Under the pieces are notes generated by a model. The model was not told where the DNA came from, searched no databases, and saw only the letters and a program-made list of their open reading frames with translations. A stretch of 17,119 bases of DNA from Minisyncoccota bacterium (GTDB lineage: Bacteria; Patescibacteriota; Minisyncoccia; Moranbacterales; GCA-2747515), in assembly GCA_938044295.1 (NCBI GenBank), contig CALIRC010000059.1:1-17119 (forward strand), written 5' to 3'. Below, piece after piece: positions 12,950-17,119 of the stretch (position 1 is its first letter; every line of letters starts with the position of its first letter). Made by a program: the position numbers and the translations under genes.

Positions 12950-14734
12950 CTATTTTTTCTGATAGACGCGGATCCAATCAATGTTGTACTCTGCTGGGAA
13001 TACAGTTTGCGCGTCTGGTGATCCAGGCCAGTTTCCACCGACAGCTAGGTTTGCAAGAACATACATTTGTTCGTTTGCAACAGAATCACCTTCGATCCTG
13101 TTGTGTTCAACACCATCAATGTAAAACTGTATAAGTCCTGGCTCCCACTGTGCAGAGAATATATGATAATCATTGCTATAGTCAGGACCGTCTACGTGTG
13201 ACTCTTGCGAGATAAGTCGTCCATTTGGGTCGAAATAATGGTAGGTTTGATGGGCACGTGTCTGATTGTGACCGAGGTATTCCATGATATCGATTTCAGG
13301 TTTTTTCTGACCATCTACGTAGTATGCATTGAGAAGCCAGAATGCTGGCCAAAGCCCTTGTCCTTTTGGTACTTTGACACGTGCCTCTACATAACCATGT
13401 GTGAATTTAAATGCATCATACGACGTGATGATTCCTGAAGTGTATGGTTGATTTCCGACAGAGGATGCAAGTGCTGTTGGTGTCGGTTTTGCAGATATGG
13501 TGAGGCTGTTACCATCAAATGAGAATGGATTAATACCGATATTCTGGTCTTGACCATTTACATCCACATAGTACTGCTCTTCGTTGTTAATGACAAGATC
13601 TGGTCCCCAGAGGAAGGCAGTATTCCATTTGCTTACGTCTAAGGAGTTTCCATTGAACTCATCCCAGAAGACTGGTTCATAGAGTGTGCGTAAGTTTTCT
13701 GGTAGTGTTGGGTTTCCTGCTGGTGGCGTATCATTATTATTTGGATCATTGGTATTGTCTGACGCTGTTACGCGTAGTGCAGGTTCTGATTTTGGAGAGT
13801 ATAAGTCATTTGCAAAACTGCTTACTTGATAGGCGTAGATGCGACCTGCTTCTACTGCAGTGTCTGTAAATGTCGTTGTAAACACTGTCTGATAATACTG
13901 TCCGTCGCGATTGATATTATATCCCTCAACACCCATGTCATCCCATGAAATGGTGATTTCTGTTTCACTTGCTGAAATCATTTGTACATTTGTGGGTGTG
14001 CTTGGTGTGGATGGATCAGGATCAGTTGGTGGTTCTGGATCTGTGGGCGGTTCTGGATCAGTCGGTGGTTCTGGATCTATTGTTGCATCTAAATAGCATA
14101 CTTTGTTTGTGTGGCTGTTGAATCCTATGCCATCTCCTATTACTCCTTTGTCAGCACAATAGTCTTTATGGTTTGCGCCTGCTCTTCGAGCCGCTTTTGT
14201 TGAGAGGTAGCATGTTTCGTTTGTTACTGCATTGAATCCAATACCATCACCTACTGGCTCTATATCACTACAGATACCGCTTGTCTCTGGTCCACTGTCG
14301 GGATCAGTTGGCGGTTCTGGATCAGTTGGTGGCTCTGGATCGGTAGGGGGATTATAAAATGGATCTGTACCGAAGTAACAAGTTGTTTTTGTATATGAAT
14401 TGTAGCCAGTATTGTCTCCAGTTGGTCTTACGTCATTGCAATAGTCTTTGTGGTTTGCGCCTCCTGCGCGAGCTGCTTTTGATGTTAGATAACATGGTTG
14501 TCCTGTGGTTGGATCTATTCCGGTACCATCGCCAACTGGGAGAATGTCCTGACAGTAGGGCTCTGACTCTGCTTCAGAGATGGTAAGATCGAGCTTTTGT
14601 CCGATTATCGGAGTAGATGGTGAAATATGTTTTAGTAGATATAGTGGTCCACCGATTGCCAATGCTAGACATCCAAACCATAACAATGCCTTACTTACTG
14701 TTTTATCCTCTTTCTCTTCTGCGTTATCTTTCAT
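12950..14734 (-). CDS. Membrane-anchored GH16 endo-beta-glucanase (laminarinase-like) with cysteine-module stalk and Fn3 domain
   Basis: A 594-residue protein. A charged N-terminus and one hydrophobic helix (about 15-34) with no clear cleavage site suggest a membrane anchor with the rest outside. Next come four cysteine modules in two pairs (Cys61-Cys81, Cys99-Cys119; Cys155-Cys175, Cys193-Cys213). A Pro/Asp/Glu linker of repeated PPTDPE units follows each pair (129-146 and 221-240). A fibronectin type III domain spans about 246-322. The catalytic domain (352-594) is glycoside hydrolase family 16 with the exact EIDIMEYLG signature: Glu480 nucleophile, Asp482, Glu485 acid/base, plus GLWPAFWLL and the C-terminal NIDWIRVYQ. 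This version of the motif is typical of beta-1,3-glucanases. Likely role: cleaving beta-glucan on or near another cell or in surrounding polysaccharide. Transcribed away from groEL with its own terminator. Confidence 0.92.
   Translation of the reverse strand: MKDNAEEKEDKTVSKALLWFGCLALAIGGPLYLLKHISPSTPIIGQKLDLTISEAESEPYCQDILPVGDGTGIDPTTGQPCYLTSKAARAGGANHKDYCNDVRPTGDNTGYNSYTKTTCYFGTDPFYNPPTDPEPPTDPEPPTDPDSGPETSGICSDIEPVGDGIGFNAVTNETCYLSTKAARRAGANHKDYCADKGVIGDGIGFNSHTNKVCYLDATIDPEPPTDPEPPTDPEPPTDPDPSTPSTPTNVQMISASETEITISWDDMGVEGYNINRDGQYYQTVFTTTFTDTAVEAGRIYAYQVSSFANDLYSPKSEPALRVTASDNTNDPNNNDTPPAGNPTLPENLRTLYEPVFWDEFNGNSLDVSKWNTAFLWGPDLVINNEEQYYVDVNGQDQNIGINPFSFDGNSLTISAKPTPTALASSVGNQPYTSGIITSYDAFKFTHGYVEARVKVPKGQGLWPAFWLLNAYYVDGQKKPEIDIMEYLGHNQTRAHQTYHYFDPNGRLISQESHVDGPDYSNDYHIFSAQWEPGLIQFYIDGVEHNRIEGDSVANEQMYVLANLAVGGNWPGSPDAQTVFPAEYNIDWIRVYQKK
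14015..14074 (-). repeat. Tandem PPTDPE-coding linker repeat, copy 2
   Basis: An 18-bp unit is repeated about three times, encoding the PPTDPE linker at residues 221-240 of the GH16 protein. Synonymous differences between units show it is not a brand-new expansion. Confidence 0.8.
14096..14272 (-). repeat. Cysteine module pair 2 in the GH16 stalk
   Basis: Residues 155-213 with Cys at 155, 175, 193 and 213. The spacings (19, 17 and 19 intervening residues) are identical to pair 1. Shared elements are C-x-D-x3-GDG-x-GFN-x3-T/N-x3-C-Y and KAARxxGANHKDYC. Family unknown to me. Confidence 0.75.
14297..14350 (-). repeat. Tandem PPTDPE-coding linker repeat, copy 1
   Basis: Three 18-bp units encode PPTDPE-type linker at residues 129-146, the counterpart of the linker after the second cysteine pair. 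Rigid Pro-rich spacers like this usually separate surface domains. Confidence 0.8.
14378..14554 (-). repeat. Cysteine module pair 1 in the GH16 stalk
   Basis: Residues 61-119 with Cys at 61, 81, 99 and 119. The sequence between Cys81 and Cys99 (LTSKAARAGGANHKDY) matches that between Cys175 and Cys193 (LSTKAARRAGANHKDY) at 13 of 16 positions, showing a segmental duplication of the whole pair plus linker. Confidence 0.75.
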
Positions 14735-14794
14735 AATTTTTTTCTTTTTATTTTTTATTGTTCTTTAATTATTATACAAGATTTTTTATTTTAT

Positions 14795-14813
14795 TGTATA
14801 GTCAAGTTATACA
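14795..14813. promoter_or_regulatory. Operator-like dyad upstream of the GH16 gene
   Basis: TGTATA (14795-14800) and TATACA (14808-14813) are an exact inverted repeat around a 7-bp spacer. It lies about 20 bp upstream of the minus-strand TATAAT box, over the region where the -35 of the GH16 promoter should be, as expected for a regulator-binding site. AT-rich context makes chance possible. Confidence 0.35.
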
Positions 14814-14863
14814 TGTTTTCTACACTATGCATAGAAGGACTTTTAAAGGCGACGTTTGTGTGG

Positions 14864-14891
14864 TTGACAGAATGTGTGAGGGCTGTACAAT
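14864..14891 (+). promoter_or_regulatory. groEL promoter
   Basis: A perfect TTGACA (14864-14869), a 16-bp spacer, and TACAAT (14886-14891). The predicted start is near 14898, which puts the CIRCE operator just downstream of it, the classic HrcA-repressed arrangement. Confidence 0.75.
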
Positions 14892-14903
14892 ATAGTTTGT
14901 GAA

Positions 14904-14930
14904 TTAGCACTCTCTTACAAAGACTGCTAG
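14904..14930 (+). promoter_or_regulatory. CIRCE operator (HrcA binding site)
   Basis: The left arm TTAGCACTC (14904-14912) is identical to the consensus. The spacer is exactly 9 nt (14913-14921). The right arm GACTGCTAG (14922-14930) matches GAGTGCTAA at 7 of 9 positions. Position and spacing just after a consensus promoter for groEL make this a convincing heat-shock repressor site, implying an hrcA gene elsewhere. Confidence 0.88.
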
Positions 14931-15051
14931 TATCGTTCACGATAATTATTCTACCTTAATTTACTAACTTCTTTATATTATGTATCTGTATTTATAGTCG
15001 TATACTGTGCATATGGGAAGGTAATAATTAAGTGATTTACTAAAAAAGATT

Positions 15052-16722
15052 ATGGCAAAACAAATTGCATTTGGCGCAGATGCGCGTAAACAGGTTGTTG
15101 CGGGAATTAATAAAGTAGCTGATGCCGTGAAGGTTACGATTGGTCCAAAGGGACGCAATGTACTCTTGGAAAAAAGTTATGGTGGTCCAGTGGTGACAAA
15201 TGATGGCGTATCGATTGCAAAAGATATTGAATTAGGTGACAAATTTGAAAATATGGGTGCGGAACTCATCAAGGAAGTTGCTAATAAGACAAATGATAAT
15301 GCAGGTGATGGGACTACCACTGCTACTGTGATGACGCAGTCTGTCATCGCAGAAGGGATGAAATATGTGGAGACTGGGATTAATCCTATTGGTATCCGTA
15401 AAGGTCTTGATGCTGCAAAAGATGATTTGATTGCTGCACTAAAGAAAAATTCTAAAAAGATTTCTACATCTGAAGAGATGGCACAGGTTGCTTCGATCAG
15501 TGCTGAAAGTGAAGAAATGGGTTCTATGATTGCAACTGTTATGGACAAAGTCGGGAAAGATGGTGTGATTACAGTTGAAGAGGCGCAGACATCAGGACTT
15601 TCGTATGGTGTTGTTGAGGGGCTGCAATTTGATAAGGGATATATTTCTCCGTATATGATTACGGATGCAAAAAGTCGTAAAGCAGAATTGAAAGATCCAG
15701 CGATTCTTATCACAGATAAAAAGGTTAGTTCGATTGAGGAGATCATGCCACTTCTCGAGCAGGTTGCACAAAGCGGGAAGAAAGAGCTTATGATCATTGC
15801 AGAGGAGGTGGATGGGCAAGCACTAGCGACGCTTATCGTAAATAAACTGCGTGGTGCGCTTAATGTACTTGCAGTGAAAGCTCCTGAGTTTGGTGATGCT
15901 AAAAAAGATGGATTGGAGGATATTGCTGTTGTTACTGGTGGGACCGTGATCGCTGAAGACAAGGGCATGAAGCTAGAAGAAGCTGATATGACTATGCTCG
16001 GTAGTGCGGCGAAAGTTGTTTCGACAAAAGATAATACGACAATTGTGGATGGTGCTGGTGCAAAGAAGACGATTGCCGCGCACGTGAATCAGATCGAACG
16101 ACTTGCAGCTGAGGAAACATCGAGTTATGAAAAGACTAAACTGCAAAAGCGAGCTGCAAAAATCTCTGGAGGTGTAGCGGTGATCCGTGCTGGTGCGGCT
16201 ACAGAGACAGAGATGACGTATACAAAGCATAAACTAGAAGATGCACTTGCTGCAACAAAAGCCGCTGTAGAAGAAGGGATTGTTGCTGGGGGTGGTACGG
16301 CACTGACCAAAGCTGCTGCAGGTCTTTCAGGAAAAAAATTGGGTGAGGATGCCGAATATGTAGCTGGGTATAAGGCACTTCTGGCAGCTGCTCAGGCACC
16401 GCTTGCGCAGATTGCACTTAATTGTGGTGAGATGGATGCGGGTGTTGTGAAAAACGAAGTTGCACAAGGCAAAGGAGAAAACTATGGTTATAATGCGAAG
16501 GAAAATCGTTTTGAAAAAAATATGATGACAGCTGGTATCATCGATCCGCTGAAGGTGACTCGTACAGCCTTGGAGAACGCGGTTTCTGTCGCATCAATGC
16601 TTCTGACGACAGAAGTTGCGATTACCGATGAACCAAAAGATGATAGTGCAGATGCTGCAGCTGCGGCTGCAATGGCAGGTGGTATGGGTGGCGGTATGCC
16701 AGGCATGGGCGGTATGATGTAG
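15052..16722 (+). CDS. groEL: 60-kDa chaperonin GroEL
   Basis: A 556-residue group I chaperonin subunit, forming the ATP-driven double ring that folds cytosolic proteins with the GroES lid. The ATP-site motifs GPKG (31-34) and GDGTTT (85-90) are at the same positions as in E. coli. The later segments RAGAATETEM and AAVEEGIVAGGGTAL are intact, and the protein ends in the flexible GGM-rich tail (GGGMPGMGGMM). The start MAKQIAFG is canonical, although no Shine-Dalgarno precedes it. The leader is about 150 nt. Regulation is by the CIRCE site at 14904-14930. groES, usually just upstream, is absent: the upstream neighbour is the oppositely oriented GH16 gene, and a terminator follows groEL. The gene is therefore a single-gene heat-shock unit here. 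Confidence 0.98.
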   Translation: MAKQIAFGADARKQVVAGINKVADAVKVTIGPKGRNVLLEKSYGGPVVTNDGVSIAKDIELGDKFENMGAELIKEVANKTNDNAGDGTTTATVMTQSVIAEGMKYVETGINPIGIRKGLDAAKDDLIAALKKNSKKISTSEEMAQVASISAESEEMGSMIATVMDKVGKDGVITVEEAQTSGLSYGVVEGLQFDKGYISPYMITDAKSRKAELKDPAILITDKKVSSIEEIMPLLEQVAQSGKKELMIIAEEVDGQALATLIVNKLRGALNVLAVKAPEFGDAKKDGLEDIAVVTGGTVIAEDKGMKLEEADMTMLGSAAKVVSTKDNTTIVDGAGAKKTIAAHVNQIERLAAEETSSYEKTKLQKRAAKISGGVAVIRAGAATETEMTYTKHKLEDALAATKAAVEEGIVAGGGTALTKAAAGLSGKKLGEDAEYVAGYKALLAAAQAPLAQIALNCGEMDAGVVKNEVAQGKGENYGYNAKENRFEKNMMTAGIIDPLKVTRTALENAVSVASMLLTTEVAITDEPKDDSADAAAAAAMAGGMGGGMPGMGGMM

Positions 16723-16774
16723 TTGCGTGGATCGCTCTGTGGTAATTTGATTGTCTAGAATTTCGTTGTAATTT

Positions 16775-16808
16775 GGAAAACCCTGTATACACAGGGTTTT
16801 CCTGTTTT
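16775..16808 (+). terminator. Rho-independent terminator of groEL
   Basis: GGAAAACCCTGT (16775-16786), loop ATAC, then ACAGGGTTTTCC (16791-16802) form a perfect 12-bp stem followed by TGTTTTT. It lies 52 nt after the groEL stop codon. Confidence 0.9.
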
Positions 16809-17004
16809 TGATTAGTCAAACTTTAACTGCACAATGCAATAATTTGAATATGTGTCATATTTACTTTTTATTAGAATGATATTTTTAGTATAAGATATCT
16901 TTTATTTTTTTGAAAAATTTTCTACGATTTATTTGTATCTCCTTCTACAAAGTACAAAGAATAGATTGTTAGTACTATAATTCACTTCAGTATTTTTTGG
17001 ATAC

Positions 17005-17033
17005 TTGATAATATTGAGAATGTGTATTATAGT
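17005..17033 (+). promoter_or_regulatory. Promoter of the gene at the right edge
   Basis: TTGATA (17005-17010), a 17-bp spacer, and TATAGT (17028-17033), each 5/6 to consensus. The predicted start is near 17040, about 46 nt before the ATG at 17086. Confidence 0.5.
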
Positions 17034-17085
17034 GTTGCAATATTTCGCAGTTCCTTTAAAATCATTTTTTATTAGGAGAGAGTTC

Positions 17086-17119
17086 ATGAAACTTTGTTAT
17101 CCGTCATTTTCTGAAGCTT
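17086..17119 (+). CDS. Start of an unidentified gene (partial, runs off the window)
   Basis: The ATG at 17086 opens a frame encoding MKLCYPSFSEA to the window edge. It is preceded by AGGAG (17074-17078) with a 7-nt spacer, the only strong Shine-Dalgarno in the window, and by a plausible promoter. Eleven residues are too few to assign a family. Confidence 0.65.
   Translation, partial: MKLCYPSFSEA

Larger units (their letters stand above)
14735..15051. other. Divergent regulatory region between the GH16 gene and groEL
   Basis: No ORF. From left to right it holds an A/T-rich GH16 leader, a TATAAT box on the minus strand (complement of 14771-14776), an inverted repeat at 14795-14813, the groEL promoter at 14864-14891, a CIRCE operator at 14904-14930, and about 120 nt of groEL leader without further recognisable motif or Shine-Dalgarno. 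Confidence 0.7.
16723..17085. other. Intergenic region after groEL
   Basis: It contains the groEL terminator (16775-16808), about 190 bp of very AT-rich sequence in which I see nothing, a promoter at 17005-17033, and a Shine-Dalgarno before the partial gene at 17086. Confidence 0.6.

Noticed and set aside
15177..15968. 263-codon open frame on the minus strand inside groEL
   Set aside because: Antisense shadow of a highly conserved gene; the translation is Ser/Ile/Pro-rich and shows no family.
1..17119. Alternative genetic code with TGA read as glycine
   Set aside because: All recognisable genes are full length in the standard code without any internal TGA, and conserved glycines are encoded by GGN codons. 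Only TGA avoidance as a stop is left as an observation.

Overview
The window is an AT-rich bacterial chromosomal segment with nine confident protein genes, one conserved-looking small gene, and probable partial genes at both edges. Several traits suggest the Patescibacteria / Candidate Phyla Radiation or a similar small-genome lineage: almost no Shine-Dalgarno sequences upstream of starts, an RNase J with a long lysine/arginine-rich N-terminal tail, a YchF of CPR-like sequence, and a 64-residue protein of a type I recall from Parcubacteria. That placement is inference; there is no rRNA or marker tree here. None of the ten complete genes ends in TGA (six TAG, four TAA), yet none contains an in-frame TGA, so they read correctly in the ordinary bacterial code.

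Layout. 1-480: possible tail of an upstream gene, a 122-bp semi-palindrome, then a textbook extended -10 promoter. 481-2847 (+): secreted PQQ-type sugar dehydrogenase beta-propeller with a PKD domain and three C-terminal DUF5648-like repeats. 2848-3337: long intergenic region with a promoter, a possible small RNA or leader, and a hairpin just before the next gene. 3338-5524 (+): RNase J, then a strong terminator. 5806-9808 (+): a tight three-gene operon of trpS, a secreted protein with the same three-repeat C-terminus, and a membrane-anchored YiiX-like NlpC/P60 hydrolase, closed by a bidirectional terminator. 9858-11497 (-): small protein and phosphomannomutase/phosphoglucomutase. 11740-12792 (+): ychF. 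12950-14734 (-): membrane-anchored GH16 glucanase with an unusual cysteine-module stalk. 14735-15051: divergent regulatory region with a groEL promoter and a CIRCE operator. 15052-16722 (+): groEL without an adjacent groES. 17086 onward (+): start of a gene with the only strong Shine-Dalgarno seen.

Housekeeping genes (RNA decay, tryptophan charging, ribosome-associated ATPase, chaperonin, hexose-phosphate metabolism) are interleaved with exported, carbohydrate-oriented surface proteins. Two of these share a homologous triplicated C-terminal domain. The most interesting points are that shared module, the regular C-x19-C-x17-C-x19-C stalk of the GH16 protein, the RNase J whose expected motif-C histidine is tyrosine, the hairpin at the RNase J start, and the 254-375 palindromic element. 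I see no phage, IS transposase, CRISPR array or tRNA.
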